A stretch of DNA of 64,000 nt from Roseimicrobium gellanilyticum (GCF_003315205.1 NZ_QNRR01000014.1:1-64000); one strand, 5' to 3'. Positions 1 to 8,830 are shown, counted from the first letter of the stretch. Notes: generated by a model not told the origin, from the sequence alone. Numbers and translations: made by a program.

Positions 1-111
1 GCCCAACGCACCTTTGAAGGTTTGGAAGCAGCCGTCGCGCAAGCACTGGACACGTTCTCACCAGAGCACTGCGCCAACTTTCTTCGTCATGCCAATTATG
101 CGACAAATTAA
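1..111 (+). CDS. IS630-family transposase, C-terminal end (partial)
   Basis: The window opens inside a reading frame that gives 36 residues and then a TAA stop at 109-111. The end of the peptide, with the pattern ANFLRHANYAT, resembles the usual C-terminus of IS630-type DDE transposases, whose last residues follow the catalytic domain. Only this tail is in the window, so the catalytic residues cannot be checked. The stop codon overlaps the stop of the convergent ligase-like gene on the other strand, as expected if the element inserted into that gene. The family assignment rests on a short stretch and is moderate. Confidence 0.6.
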   Translation, partial: AQRTFEGLEAAVAQALDTFSPEHCANFLRHANYATN

Positions 112-126
112 ATAGAAAATGCTCTA
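1..126 (+). mobile_element. Right end of an IS630-like insertion sequence
   Basis: This covers the transposase tail plus the bases up to the first TA dinucleotide (125-126) that follows it. IS630 elements duplicate a TA target. Beyond this TA the minus-strand frame reads as an intact 2'-5' RNA ligase motif, while inside it the frame runs quickly into a stop. The exact end is an inference, because the left end and its inverted repeat lie outside the window. Confidence 0.4.
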
Positions 127-512
127 GCCAGTGTGCAGTGAGGCACCCACTGCCCAGGGGTATAGTGCGCCCACATGCCATCTGTGGCAGTGGAGATAAC
201 CTCATGAAAGCGTGCATGCTTTTCCAGCATCAGTGAGGTGACCTTGGGCGCGAGAAACAGCACACATTCCGCACCTGGGAACAACCCATATGACGAAAAG
301 CTGAGCTCAAAGGGTGGGACGCCCCCAGAAAAGTCATCCACGATGGCTGGGGCGGTGCTGAGTTCGAGCTGCTCACACACAGCCAGCGACACATGCGGTC
401 GAGCCCCGCAATCGTTCATGCTGGAAAAGCCGATGCTGGAAAGTCGGTCCCACATCTCGCGGATGCGGGCAGTGCCCGGCTCATCGAAGTACATCTCTAC
501 GGCATAAGGCAT
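108..512 (-). pseudogene. 2'-5' RNA ligase-like protein, C-terminus lost
   Basis: The frame from the ATG at 512 gives 134 residues. It carries the two motifs of the 2H phosphoesterase / 2'-5' RNA ligase superfamily: HVSL near residue 40 and HCTL near residue 127, spaced as in the family. Known members continue for about 40-50 residues after the second motif, whereas this one stops seven residues later at a codon that lies within the insertion-sequence end. It is therefore most likely truncated by that insertion. Both catalytic histidines remain, so residual activity cannot be excluded. A longer frame up to 704 exists but overlaps the start of hisF and lacks family similarity, so the internal start at 512 was chosen. 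Confidence 0.6.
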
Positions 513-684
513 GATCGGTCGCCTGGAGTGACTTGCCAAGGGGTCGTGTACGCGAGGGCGAAGCACAACCGGAAATGGCGAAATTGCCACCTGCCCTTGC
601 CAAGCCCCCTTCCCCGCCCTACGCATCTGCCGCCTTGCGCGTCCCAGTCTCCGGAGACAAGCAGCGCACGTATCCCTTTTCTCA

Positions 685-1458
685 ATGCTCACCAAACGCA
701 TCATCCCCTGCCTTGACGTTCATGACGGCCGTGTCGTGAAAGGCACCAAGTTCCTGGACCTGCGCGACGCCGGAGATCCGGTGGAATGTGCCGTGGCCTA
801 CAACAACCAGGGCGCGGATGAACTGGTCTTCCTGGACATCACGGCCACCAGCGATGAGCGCCGCACCATGGTGGATGTGGTGGAGCGCACGGCAGAGCGC
901 TGCTTCATGCCGGTGACGGTCGGCGGTGGCATTCGTACCGTCGCGGACATGCGGAAGATGCTCCTGGCCGGTGCAGACAAGGTCAGCGTCAATACCGCAG
1001 CCATCTTCAATCCCGAAGTGGTGGATGAAGCCGCGAGCGCCTTCGGTTGCCAATGCATCGTGGTCGCCATCGATGCCAAGCGCAACGAGCGTGGCTCCTG
1101 GACGGTGTACACCCACGGTGGTCGCAAGCCTGCGATTCGTGATGGCAAGGAACTCGACGCCATCGAATGGGCTGCGGAAGTCTGTAAGCGCGGCGCGGGT
1201 GAGATTCTACTCACCAGCATGGATGCGGATGGCACCAAGGCGGGCTACGACCTCGGCCTCAATCGCACGGTAAGCGAAGCCGTGACCATTCCGGTCATCG
1301 CCAGCGGTGGTGCGGGAAACCTGGACCACATGGTAGACGTGTTGCGCGATGGCAAGGCGGACGCAGTGCTGGCCGCCAGCATCTTCCACTTCGGTGAATA
1401 CACCGTGGGCGATGTGAAGCGCCACTTGCAGAAGCATGACATTCCTGTGCGGTTGTAG
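685..1458 (+). CDS. hisF: Imidazole glycerol phosphate synthase, cyclase subunit HisF
   Basis: HisF is the cyclase half of the HisH-HisF complex in histidine synthesis. It converts PRFAR and ammonia to imidazole glycerol phosphate and AICAR in the cytoplasm. The 257-residue length is normal for this (beta/alpha)8 barrel. The N-terminal RIIPCLDV motif holds the first catalytic aspartate, and the second lies in the VAIDAK motif near residue 130. The phosphate-binding glycines (VGGGIR, ASGGAG) are present. No clear Shine-Dalgarno sequence precedes the ATG. Other his genes are not adjacent, so the pathway is dispersed here. Confidence 0.97.
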   Translation: MLTKRIIPCLDVHDGRVVKGTKFLDLRDAGDPVECAVAYNNQGADELVFLDITATSDERRTMVDVVERTAERCFMPVTVGGGIRTVADMRKMLLAGADKVSVNTAAIFNPEVVDEAASAFGCQCIVVAIDAKRNERGSWTVYTHGGRKPAIRDGKELDAIEWAAEVCKRGAGEILLTSMDADGTKAGYDLGLNRTVSEAVTIPVIASGGAGNLDHMVDVLRDGKADAVLAASIFHFGEYTVGDVKRHLQKHDIPVRL

Positions 1459-1509
1459 CTCAACACGCAGGTCAAATCTCCGGATACCCCCCTTGGGAAA
1501 GAGACGAAC

Positions 1510-1986
1510 ATGAAGCGTGCGGGACTCTTGGTGCTCGGACTCGTGTCCTTCCTCATCGGAAGCGCGATTCTCGCATGGTGCGCCTATGGGCTCTTCATGC
1601 CCAACGACCATTTTCGTTTTCGCCTCGTTGAGGTGCCAAAATTACTATTACCGGTGGCCATGATCTGGGTCGGCTGGTGGTGGATGCGTGGAGAGCGCAT
1701 GCAGTCGGCAGTGACCTACGGCTCGCAAATTGAACTCACTCTGGACCTGAACGGCCCAGACTTCGGTACAGCCCTTGAACGTGAGAAGGCACTCGATTTG
1801 AAGCATCGTCTTGAGCAAGTACTGGCCGAAGGTCGGTTGGGTGAAATTGACGGTGAAGAATTTGGTGATGGTGCGTGCACCATCTTCATTTTCACGAACT
1901 CTCCTACCGAGGCTTCAAGCGCGATTCAGACCTTCTTCCACTCGGAAGGTATCGAGCGCTATTCTCTGAAGACCTCCCCTCTGTAA
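1510..1986 (+). CDS. Hypothetical membrane protein with a C-terminal alpha/beta domain
   Basis: A 158-residue protein with two likely membrane helices (about residues 4-29 and 41-59), the second ending in a Trp-rich segment, followed by a soluble domain of about 95 residues. The soluble part contains the segment IDGEEFGDGACTIFIF, with alternating hydrophobic residues typical of a small alpha/beta fold. I do not recognise a characterised family. The gene lies 51 bp after hisF on the same strand and may be co-transcribed with it, but nothing links it to histidine synthesis. Confidence 0.65.
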   Translation: MKRAGLLVLGLVSFLIGSAILAWCAYGLFMPNDHFRFRLVEVPKLLLPVAMIWVGWWWMRGERMQSAVTYGSQIELTLDLNGPDFGTALEREKALDLKHRLEQVLAEGRLGEIDGEEFGDGACTIFIFTNSPTEASSAIQTFFHSEGIERYSLKTSPL

Positions 1987-2022
1987 GGAGGTACCCTCTG
2001 CCTCTCAGAAGTCACCTCCGGG

Positions 2023-2190
2023 ATTTCACCAGATGAAGGATACTTGCGTCTCACTGGTGATGATGGCGAATCCGCATGCCATGGCCGGTTTCGTCTGGGA
2101 CCGAAATGCAAAAACAACGTGAACACCCAGCGCCCGCGCTGTGTCGTATGCGGCAGCGAGATCACCACGAAGCATCCCTTCGAGGCATCA
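2023..2190 (+). pseudogene. Decayed duplicate of the downstream zinc-ribbon gene's 3' part
   Basis: The same frame as the next gene is open from 1987 but has no ATG before 2215. Its translation around 2029-2184 resembles the C-terminal part of the downstream protein: a DE-x-[FY] segment, a DG segment, a CK-x3-N-x-[RQ] segment, then CVVCGSEI and H-x-F against CVICGVEL and H-x-F. It looks like the tail of a former tandem copy that lost its own start and stop. Alternatively, a TTG start at 2044 would produce a 175-residue protein with two ribbons. Confidence 0.4.
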
Positions 2191-2214
2191 CGCGAAACAC
2201 CTCACTCTCCCACG

Positions 2215-2571
2215 ATGATTGTCGATCTCTATCAACAGGGCCGCATCAATGACGCGCAGTCCACCGCCAACCACGCTGCAGCCAAGGCGGAAGCAGTGCA
2301 CGAACGACTGGCCAGCCAGGAACGCCGCATTGAGCGCCTCGCCTTGCACTGCCAGGCGATGTGGGAAATGCTTCGCGAACGAGCGCAGTTCACTGACGAA
2401 GAATTCGTGAACAAGGTGCTGGAAATCGACCTCCGCGATGGTCGTACGGATGGCAGGATGGGTGTGCAGATTTCCGACTGCCCGAACTGCAAGCAAAAGA
2501 CCAATTCCCGCCGCGCCACATGCGTCATCTGTGGAGTGGAACTTCCACGGGACCATGTGTTTCAAGTTTGA
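2215..2571 (+). CDS. Small coiled-coil protein with C-terminal zinc ribbon
   Basis: From the ATG at 2215 the product has 118 residues. The first half (about 10-55) is helical and charged with heptad-like spacing. The last thirty residues contain two CxxC pairs, C89/C92 and C103/C106, that would form a zinc ribbon. No enzyme motif is present, so a protein- or nucleic-acid-contact role is only a guess. The frame continues upstream without a stop into a degenerate copy of the same ribbon. I preferred the first ATG because the upstream section looks decayed. Confidence 0.6.
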   Translation: MIVDLYQQGRINDAQSTANHAAAKAEAVHERLASQERRIERLALHCQAMWEMLRERAQFTDEEFVNKVLEIDLRDGRTDGRMGVQISDCPNCKQKTNSRRATCVICGVELPRDHVFQV

Positions 2572-2607
2572 TGTGCCGCGCCACGCACCGGAACCGCGCC
2601 CCGACCC

Positions 2608-2862
2608 ATGCCAGAAGATGCCCGTTCAGACCAGGCTGACGGCCACAGTCATGCAGCTGCATGGTTGTTGGGCATTTCGGGCGCCATTCTCTTCTACATC
2701 CTGAGTCCGCCGCCGCTGGCCTGGATGTTTGAGCATTTCGGATGGAACACGCCTACCTGGCCCCAGTACGTGTACGCCCCGCTCATCATCCTGTATGACC
2801 AGTTCGAGCCGGTGAAGAACTTCTACGATAGCTATTCCAAACTGCTGGGGGTCACCCTTTGA
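2608..2862 (+). CDS. Hypothetical small membrane protein
   Basis: An 84-residue protein with one clear membrane segment (about residues 18-37), followed by a Pro/Trp/Tyr-rich part with a second moderately hydrophobic stretch (about 52-63). The His-rich acidic N-terminus is probably cytoplasmic. It lies 36 bp after the zinc-ribbon gene and 74 bp before yqeY, so it could belong to one transcript with them. Small proteins of this type often occur in planctomycete and verrucomicrobial genomes, but I do not recognise a named family. Confidence 0.5.
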   Translation: MPEDARSDQADGHSHAAAWLLGISGAILFYILSPPPLAWMFEHFGWNTPTWPQYVYAPLIILYDQFEPVKNFYDSYSKLLGVTL

Positions 2863-2936
2863 GGAACCGCATTCCCTTGTGCGACGGGGCGAGCCGTGCC
2901 AATCTCAGGTCTTCAACCTTCCTTTTCACATCGACC

Positions 2937-3389
2937 ATGAGCATCACCGCGCAACTCACTGAGGACATCAAGACCGCCATGAAGGCCAAGGACACCGTGG
3001 CCCTCAACACCGTGCGCTCGCTCAAGTCCGCCCTGAAATATGCCGCCATTGAAAAGCACGGCGCAGACGGGGAACTCGACGATGCAGACTCCATTGTGGT
3101 CATCCGCCGGGAAATCAAAAAGCGCCAGGACTCTGTGGCCCAGTATGAGACCGCACAGCGTCCCGAGCTGGCCGAAGTGGAGAAGGCTGAAATCGCCGTG
3201 CTGGAGAAGTATCTGCCCGCCGCAATGAGCCAGGCCGAACTGGAAAAGCTGGTCACGGATGCCATTGCGGAATCCGGCGCCACCACCAAGAAGGACATGG
3301 GCAAGGTGATGAAGCTCCTGCAAGAACGGGCCGCCGGCCGCGTGGACGGCAAGACCCTGAGCACGGAGGTGAACAAGCGCTTGAGCTGA
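2937..3389 (+). CDS. yqeY: GatB/YqeY domain protein
   Basis: The 150-residue product matches the free-standing YqeY family. It starts with a helical segment (LTEDIKTAMKAKD) and has the family core around RSLKSALKYA, followed by the second helical domain (EKYLPAAMSQAELEKLV) and a C-terminal segment containing GKVMKLLQ. YqeY resembles the C-terminal tRNA-binding domain of GatB but acts alone; its cellular role is not settled. The start at 2937 fits the family N-terminus. The frame is open upstream to 2859, which would add 26 unrelated residues. Confidence 0.9.
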   Translation: MSITAQLTEDIKTAMKAKDTVALNTVRSLKSALKYAAIEKHGADGELDDADSIVVIRREIKKRQDSVAQYETAQRPELAEVEKAEIAVLEKYLPAAMSQAELEKLVTDAIAESGATTKKDMGKVMKLLQERAAGRVDGKTLSTEVNKRLS

Positions 3390-3416
3390 GGCTCAAGCCG
3401 CGCTTCAGGAACAGGC

Positions 3417-4439
3417 GTGTCACTGCGAGATTCCTGGAAAATCGCCGCCCAGTCGCGTGAACTGCGCGACAAGCCAGTGGCGCGTACCATCTTTGAAACG
3501 CCACTGGTACTCTTTCGTGATGCCTCAGGCGCGGCACAAGCGCTGGTAGATCGCTGTGCGCATCGCAATATGGCCCTTTCCGAGGGCAAGGTAAACGCCG
3601 GCTGCGTGGAGTGCCCCTACCACGGCTGGCGTTATGATGGCGACGGCCGCTGCCAGCATGTGCCCTCGCTGGGCGACAATGCCAAACCTCCGCGCGTCAA
3701 TGTCCGCTCCTTCCCCGTGGTGGAGCAGCAGGGCTTCATCTGGGTATGGATGGGCGATGATCCCTCTATGGCTCCCACGCACCCTCCGTATGAGTTTGCG
3801 CATCTGGGCGATGCAGGCTGGACCACATTCGTGATGAACACCCGCTTCGAAGCCAGTGTAGAAGCCTGTTTGGAAAACTTCCTGGACTGCCCGCACACGG
3901 TGTATGTGCACAAGGGCTGGTTCCGCAGTCCCGACACCCGGGTGCTGCGTGCCCATGTCACCAGGGATGCCACCAGCGCCTCCGCGCAATTCGAAGGCGA
4001 ACCCATCTCGACGAGTGTGGTGTCCAAGCTTCTGTTTCCGAAAGGAAAGGAAGTGGTGCACACCGACCGCTTCATCCTGCCAAATATCAGCCGGGTGGAC
4101 TATGCCTTCACTCCGGAGCGGCATTTCATCATCACCTCCCAATGCACACCCATCAGTGAGCACGAGTCGCAGGTGTACACCGTGATGACCTATGCCTTCG
4201 GCAAGATTGGCTGGCTGGTGCGCCTGTTCTTTGAGCCGCTCTCACGCATCATCATAGGGCAGGACGTGGACGTATTGAAGCGCATGACACGGCAGCTCCG
4301 GCGCTTTGGTGGAGCGCAATTCTCCCATGTGGAGACGGATCTCCTCGGCCTGCACATCCAGGGCATGAGGAGAAAAATGGAACGCGGTGAACCCCAAGAC
4401 GCAGATGCCTCCGGACGAACCATCGAGATCCGCTTTTGA
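3417..4439 (+). CDS. Rieske [2Fe-2S] aromatic-ring-hydroxylase-type oxygenase
   Basis: A 340-residue cytoplasmic oxygenase alpha subunit beginning at a GTG. The N-terminal Rieske domain has the ligand pairs C47-x-H49 and C66-x2-H69. The catalytic domain carries the mononuclear iron histidines H160 and H165 in the D-x2-H-x4-H arrangement, and a likely acidic ligand in the IIGQDVDVL segment near the C-terminus. Family members use a separate reductase to hydroxylate, demethylate or desaturate small molecules; the substrate here is unknown and no reductase gene is adjacent. It is the first gene of a run whose members overlap or nearly touch (membrane protein, GNAT-like, GH3, GNAT), which suggests a biosynthetic or detoxifying pathway. 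Confidence 0.88.
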   Translation: MSLRDSWKIAAQSRELRDKPVARTIFETPLVLFRDASGAAQALVDRCAHRNMALSEGKVNAGCVECPYHGWRYDGDGRCQHVPSLGDNAKPPRVNVRSFPVVEQQGFIWVWMGDDPSMAPTHPPYEFAHLGDAGWTTFVMNTRFEASVEACLENFLDCPHTVYVHKGWFRSPDTRVLRAHVTRDATSASAQFEGEPISTSVVSKLLFPKGKEVVHTDRFILPNISRVDYAFTPERHFIITSQCTPISEHESQVYTVMTYAFGKIGWLVRLFFEPLSRIIIGQDVDVLKRMTRQLRRFGGAQFSHVETDLLGLHIQGMRRKMERGEPQDADASGRTIEIRF

Positions 4440-5013
4440 AATCCTGCTGGCACACCGCGGTGTCATCGCACTGTTGGTGCTCTCTGCCACCGTGGGGCTG
4501 TTTTCCATCATACAGAACAGTGGTGCCATCGTGGGTGGACGCATCAGCCCGCCCAAGATCGCGTGGCTGAACTTCGCGCTCTTCGTATTCGTGGTGCTGC
4601 CCGTCATCATGGGCTGGTATGCCCAGGTGGATGCGGCCACGAGTCGGCTCTATCGCATGGTCTTCTGGAGTTTCCTCATCCGTGGTGTGATCGAGTTCTA
4701 TATGCTCTACGTGTCGCGATCCTGGCGCTGTGGATATGGCATCTCCCATGATCTGCTCACCGCAGTGCTGGTGGTCATTTTCTGGCAGAGTGCAGGAGGG
4801 CTCACCATGCTGCTGCTGGCCACACTCCTCGTCGAGGCGCGCATGGCCAAGATCTTCCGTGCCCGCGTGGATCCTGCCACGGGTATCTACTTTGCCGACA
4901 ACAGCGCTCATTTCGCCGCCGTGAATCGTTTCACCTGGTGGGTGAATGCCACGCTGTACCCCATCCTGGGGTGGCTTCTGTGGCGGAATCATGCATTGTT
5001 CATCCCAGCATGA
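4387..5013 (+). CDS. Hypothetical multi-pass membrane protein
   Basis: A 208-residue protein with five or six likely membrane helices and a short cytoplasmic loop near residues 150-180. It begins at a GTG inside the end of the Rieske gene (53 bp overlap), preceded by a GGAG about 15 bases upstream, and its stop overlaps the ATG of the next gene. I do not recognise the family. Its position between an oxygenase and two acyltransferase-like genes suggests a transport role or an integral membrane enzyme in the same pathway. Confidence 0.7.
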   Translation: MNPKTQMPPDEPSRSAFEILLAHRGVIALLVLSATVGLFSIIQNSGAIVGGRISPPKIAWLNFALFVFVVLPVIMGWYAQVDAATSRLYRMVFWSFLIRGVIEFYMLYVSRSWRCGYGISHDLLTAVLVVIFWQSAGGLTMLLLATLLVEARMAKIFRARVDPATGIYFADNSAHFAAVNRFTWWVNATLYPILGWLLWRNHALFIPA

Positions 5014-5780
5014 AGCAGCTCTCCAGCGAAGTCCGTCGCGTGACCAGCCTCTCCGAGGCGGATGTCCGCGGACTCTTCGTCCTCTTCTCTGCAAGCTACG
5101 AGGCGGTGAGCCTGGAGCAATTCACCGCGGATCTTTCCGCAAAGGATGACGTGCTCCTCCTGTGCGATGCCACCGGCGCGGTGCAGGGCTTTTCCACGCA
5201 AGTCACCCATCGTTTCGAAATTGATGGCCGTGTCATCCGTGTGCTCTTCTCGGGAGACACCATCATCGCCCCGGAGTGGTGGGGCACTCAGGAGCTCGTG
5301 CGCGCCTGGTGCCGCTATGCCGGCCGGGTAAAGGCGCGCCACGCGGAGGAAGCGCTCTACTGGCTGCTGCTTTCCAAGGGACACCGTACCTATCTCTATC
5401 TTCCGCTTTTCTTCCACCACTACCATCCGCGTTCCGGCGCTGAGGACATGACCCTGCAGCGCTTCAAAGACACGGTCGCCTCGCAAATGTTTGGCGGGGA
5501 CTATCACACGGACTCCGGACGCCTGGAGTTTACCTCATCAAAAGGACATCTGCGTAGTGCGCTGGCAGACGTGCCCACCGCGCGCGATCGCCGTGAGCAT
5601 GTGGCATTCTTCCTTGAGCGCAATCCACGCTATGCGGAGGGTCATGAGCTGGTATGCTTCGCGGAAATCTCACCGGAGAACATGCGTGGAGCAGCACGTC
5701 GGCATCTCCAGGAGGGCATGCGCGGCGAATCCAGCGAAGCATCCACCGCCGCCCCATGGGGAAAGCCCGCGGTGTGCTGA
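5010..5780 (+). CDS. GNAT-like hypothetical protein
   Basis: From the ATG at 5010, which overlaps the preceding stop in an ATGA arrangement, the product has 256 residues. The central part, with a strand pair around FEIDGRVIRVLFSGDTII followed by a helix (TQELVRAWCR), resembles the core of GCN5-related N-acetyltransferases. The acetyl-CoA pyrophosphate loop is not canonical, so the assignment is tentative. The translational coupling to the membrane-protein gene and the adjacency to GH3 indicate a shared pathway. A longer frame starts at 4938 but overlaps the upstream gene extensively. Confidence 0.65.
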   Translation: MKQLSSEVRRVTSLSEADVRGLFVLFSASYEAVSLEQFTADLSAKDDVLLLCDATGAVQGFSTQVTHRFEIDGRVIRVLFSGDTIIAPEWWGTQELVRAWCRYAGRVKARHAEEALYWLLLSKGHRTYLYLPLFFHHYHPRSGAEDMTLQRFKDTVASQMFGGDYHTDSGRLEFTSSKGHLRSALADVPTARDRREHVAFFLERNPRYAEGHELVCFAEISPENMRGAARRHLQEGMRGESSEASTAAPWGKPAVC

Positions 5781-5807
5781 CATCCCGCTCCACGCTGATT
5801 GATTCGC

Positions 5808-7280
5808 ATGCTCGCACATCTCGCCTGGAAGAGCCTCTGCCGGCCTGCGCATCGGCGGTTGGTTGAAGCGATGGCTCATCCTCGGAAGGCCCAGCAAAAG
5901 GTGCTCACGGGTTTACTTCACAAGAATGCCGCATCCCATTTTGGCAAAGGTCATGCCCTGCATCCGCAGATGAGCGCACGGGAGTTCCAGCAGGCCGTGC
6001 CCACCTTCACCTATGAGGATCTCCGCCCTCTCATCGAGCGCGCGGCAGACGGTGAGCCCAATGTTCTCACGACCGAATCGGTGCTGATGTTTGAAACCAG
6101 CAGTGGATCCACGAGCGCTGCGAAGCTCATCCCGTACACACGCTCGCTGCGCGCAGAGTTCCAGGCGGCCATTCGTGCATGGATGTATGACCTGTATGCC
6201 ACCCACCCCGCCATGGGTCGCGGGCGGCACTACTGGAGCATCACACCGCTGCACCGCGAGAAGCGGAAGACGAACGGTGGCATCCCCATTGGATTCGATG
6301 ATGATGCGGAATACCTTGGCCGCCTCGAGCAGTGGCTCTCGGCCAGGCTCTTTGCCGTACCGGCTTCCGTTGGGAAGATGCCTGACATGGACTCCTGCCT
6401 CGCGGCGACGCGTGATTATCTCCGGAAGGCACGCGATCTCCGATTCATCTCGGTGTGGAGTCCGAGCTTTCTCGATTTGTTGCTGGATGGCTTTGATGAA
6501 TCTCCCACACAACTCTGGCCGGATCTCGCCGTGGTGAGTTGCTGGGGTGACGCGGCGTCACGTGCGGGATTTGCAGCTCTGCAGAAGAGACTGCCCGGAG
6601 TGAAACTTCAGGCGAAGGGCCTGCTGGCCACCGAGGGTGTGATGACGATCCCCATCGAGTCTGCCGGCGGTTGTGTGCCGTGCCTGAACTCGCACTTCTA
6701 TGAATTCCTCCCGGCAAACTCCGCGGACGACGCGACTGAAGCCCTGTTGTGCGACGAACTTGAGGAAGGCAGCGAATACTCCATGGTGATGACCACTGGG
6801 GGCGGCTTCTGGCGGTATCGCATCGGCGACCGCGTTCGCTGTGTCCGCCTGGTGGGGGAAACCCCCGTACTGGAATTCATGGGCAAAGAAGATGGAGTGA
6901 GCGATCTCAAGGGCGAAAAGCTCAACCCTTACTTCGTCGGACGCTCTTTGGATGCACTGCGCCTGCACCATGACCTACGCTCCGCCTTCCTCATGGTGGC
7001 ACCATCCGATGATGGATCATCCTATATCCTGATAGCCGGAGCCTCGCCCCCCTCCTGTGAGCATCTCGCATCTGAACTCGACGCTCTCCTCCAGGAGAAT
7101 CCCCACTATCGCTATTGTCGCACGCTGGGACAGTTGGAACCCATACGTGTCGTACCCGTGCCCTCTGATGCAGCGGCACGCTACCTGCAACGCTGCGTGG
7201 CACTCGGCCAGCGTGCAGGAGATGTGAAGCCCGCCTCACTCCGACGTGAAGGCGGATGGGAGGCATGGATGACCAGCTGA
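5808..7280 (+). CDS. GH3-family acyl-acid-amido synthetase-like protein
   Basis: The 490-residue product belongs to the GH3 branch of the ANL (firefly luciferase) superfamily. In plants these enzymes adenylate carboxylic acids such as jasmonate or auxin and join them to amino acids. The ATP-binding motif ETSSGSTSAAKLIPYT lies near residue 97. The TGGGFWRYRIGDRVRC segment and the EFMGKEDGVSDLKGEKL hinge region of the family are clear. Bacterial GH3 proteins are mostly uncharacterised. Placement between two GNAT-type genes and after a Rieske oxygenase suggests that an oxidised acid is activated and conjugated. The ATG at 5808 fits the family N-terminus better than the TTG at 5799. Confidence 0.88.
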   Translation: MLAHLAWKSLCRPAHRRLVEAMAHPRKAQQKVLTGLLHKNAASHFGKGHALHPQMSAREFQQAVPTFTYEDLRPLIERAADGEPNVLTTESVLMFETSSGSTSAAKLIPYTRSLRAEFQAAIRAWMYDLYATHPAMGRGRHYWSITPLHREKRKTNGGIPIGFDDDAEYLGRLEQWLSARLFAVPASVGKMPDMDSCLAATRDYLRKARDLRFISVWSPSFLDLLLDGFDESPTQLWPDLAVVSCWGDAASRAGFAALQKRLPGVKLQAKGLLATEGVMTIPIESAGGCVPCLNSHFYEFLPANSADDATEALLCDELEEGSEYSMVMTTGGGFWRYRIGDRVRCVRLVGETPVLEFMGKEDGVSDLKGEKLNPYFVGRSLDALRLHHDLRSAFLMVAPSDDGSSYILIAGASPPSCEHLASELDALLQENPHYRYCRTLGQLEPIRVVPVPSDAAARYLQRCVALGQRAGDVKPASLRREGGWEAWMTS

Positions 7281-7310
7281 GATCTCATGCGCTCGTAACG
7301 CACCCCTTCG

Positions 7311-8408
7311 ATGTCGCTGCGTTTCCGCCTCGCCACTGCTGAAGACGACGCTGCTCTACGTCGCGCCTTCGCCGCTACACCCATGGCGGGTGGCGTGCGT
7401 CTGGCTTTTGAGCGTGAGCCATCGTTCTTCGACGCCTTGCGTGTGCAGGGGGATGCAGTGCAGGTCATCGTCTGCGAGGATACCGCCACCCGCGAGATTG
7501 CCGGCATCGGCACGAGGTGTCTTGCCAGAACCTTCGTGAATGGCACGGCGCAGCACGCAGGCTATCTCAGTGACCTGCGTATCCTGCCCCGATGGCGCAA
7601 AGGCACCGTGCTGGCTCGCGGATGGAAATTCCTTCGCGAGCTCGATGCTGATGACGCCACAGCCCTCTATCACACCGCCATTTTTGCCGGGAACGCAGAC
7701 GCGAAGGCGGCCCTCTCCCAGGCGCGCGCCGGAGTGCCGCAGTATCATCCCCTGGGTGCGTTCGTCACTGCTGGGGTTCATCCATCACGCGCAAAAATAT
7801 GTGTTCCTTCACCGCTTCGTATCACGCGCGGCACACCGGCCGCTCTTCCACGCATCGTTGAATTCTTGAATGCACACAATGCCTCACGCCAGTTCGCCCC
7901 CGTGCATCGGCCCGAGGATTTCGCGGTTGGAGGGCGATGGCGTGATTTTCAGACCGAAGACTTTTTTCTCGTGCAGGAGGGATCACACATTCTTGGAACA
8001 GCCGGTGTGTGGAACCAGAGCGGATTCAAGCAGACACGTGTTCTTGGCTATGCGGGCAGATGGCGATTGCTCTACCACCTCTCGCGTTTGTCTCACCGGG
8101 TCCTGCCCATTCCTCGTCTTCCCACGCCGGGAACATTGTTTCAATTCGGCTATGCCAGCTTTCTGGCGGTGCCCTCAGCCCATCCCGAGGTCTTCCGTCT
8201 CCTGATGCAAGCCCTTCGGGAGGAAGCATCCAAGCGAGGCTGGATGCACCTGCTGCTGTCGCTGCACGAGCTGGATCCCTTGTATCCCCTGCTGAAGGAA
8301 ACGCCTCACACGCCTTTCCACGGTGAGCTCTTCTGGTTGAATCCTCGCGGCATGGGGACCGCGCCATCCTCCGCCCAGGTTCCACACATTGAGGCAAGCC
8401 TGTTGTAG
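7311..8408 (+). CDS. GNAT-family N-acetyltransferase
   Basis: A 365-residue protein that begins with a recognisable GNAT start ([17 protein letters not shown]). The [22 protein letters not shown] segment corresponds to strand 4 and the acetyl-CoA-binding loop. The C-terminal half repeats a GNAT-like pattern ([11 protein letters not shown] followed by a helix-rich end), so it may be a tandem-domain member. It follows the GH3 gene by 30 bp and ends the operon. The acceptor is unknown; from context it may acylate the product made by the Rieske and GH3 enzymes. Confidence 0.75.
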   Translation: MSLRFRLATAEDDAALRRAFAATPMAGGVRLAFEREPSFFDALRVQGDAVQVIVCEDTATREIAGIGTRCLARTFVNGTAQHAGYLSDLRILPRWRKGTVLARGWKFLRELDADDATALYHTAIFAGNADAKAALSQARAGVPQYHPLGAFVTAGVHPSRAKICVPSPLRITRGTPAALPRIVEFLNAHNASRQFAPVHRPEDFAVGGRWRDFQTEDFFLVQEGSHILGTAGVWNQSGFKQTRVLGYAGRWRLLYHLSRLSHRVLPIPRLPTPGTLFQFGYASFLAVPSAHPEVFRLLMQALREEASKRGWMHLLLSLHELDPLYPLLKETPHTPFHGELFWLNPRGMGTAPSSAQVPHIEASLL

Positions 8409-8617
8409 CTGCGACACAGCAGCAGCAGCGCCTGCCTACATTCTGCACGATCACTACGTTCATCGAGGCATACTGCACGGCGATCTGCTGGGTGGCGGCC
8501 GGTCAGCCTATGAAGGATGGGCCTCACATCGAGCATGCTACGGGCAAAGAATCGCCATGGCACATCCAATGCACCTCCAGCGATCCTACGGGAATCTCAG
8601 AACCTTCCCCATCCACC

Positions 8618-8779
8618 ATGCTCTCCTACACCATCACATTCCTCATCGTCGCATTGATTGCCGCGGCTCTTGGCTTCACCGGCATCGCAGGGACTGCCGC
8701 GGGCATTGCGAAGATTTGCTTCTTCCTCTTCCTGATCCTGTTCCTCGTTTCGCTGTTCACAGGCCGGAGGGCAGCCTGA
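8618..8779 (+). CDS. DUF1328 small membrane protein
   Basis: A 53-residue protein with two membrane helices separated by a glycine-rich turn ([14 protein letters not shown]), the signature of the DUF1328/YtjA family of tiny inner-membrane proteins. Their function is not established, though many are stress-induced. The frame is open from 8492, but only the ATG at 8618 gives the family N-terminus. About 210 bases without a gene separate it from the GNAT operon. Confidence 0.85.
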   Translation: MLSYTITFLIVALIAAALGFTGIAGTAAGIAKICFFLFLILFLVSLFTGRRAA

Positions 8780-8798
8780 CTCCCTTGCGCCAACGCCC

Positions 8799-8830
8799 GG
8801 TCCCGTGGGACTCGCAAGTCTCACGGGACC
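8799..8830. terminator. Strong hairpin between convergent genes
   Basis: A 14-bp stem with one mismatch (GGTCCCGTG against CACGGGACC at the base) closes on a four-base loop, lying between the stop of the DUF1328 gene and the stop of the convergent regulator gene. No T-run follows, so it is a stable structure that probably limits read-through in both directions rather than a textbook terminator. Confidence 0.45.
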
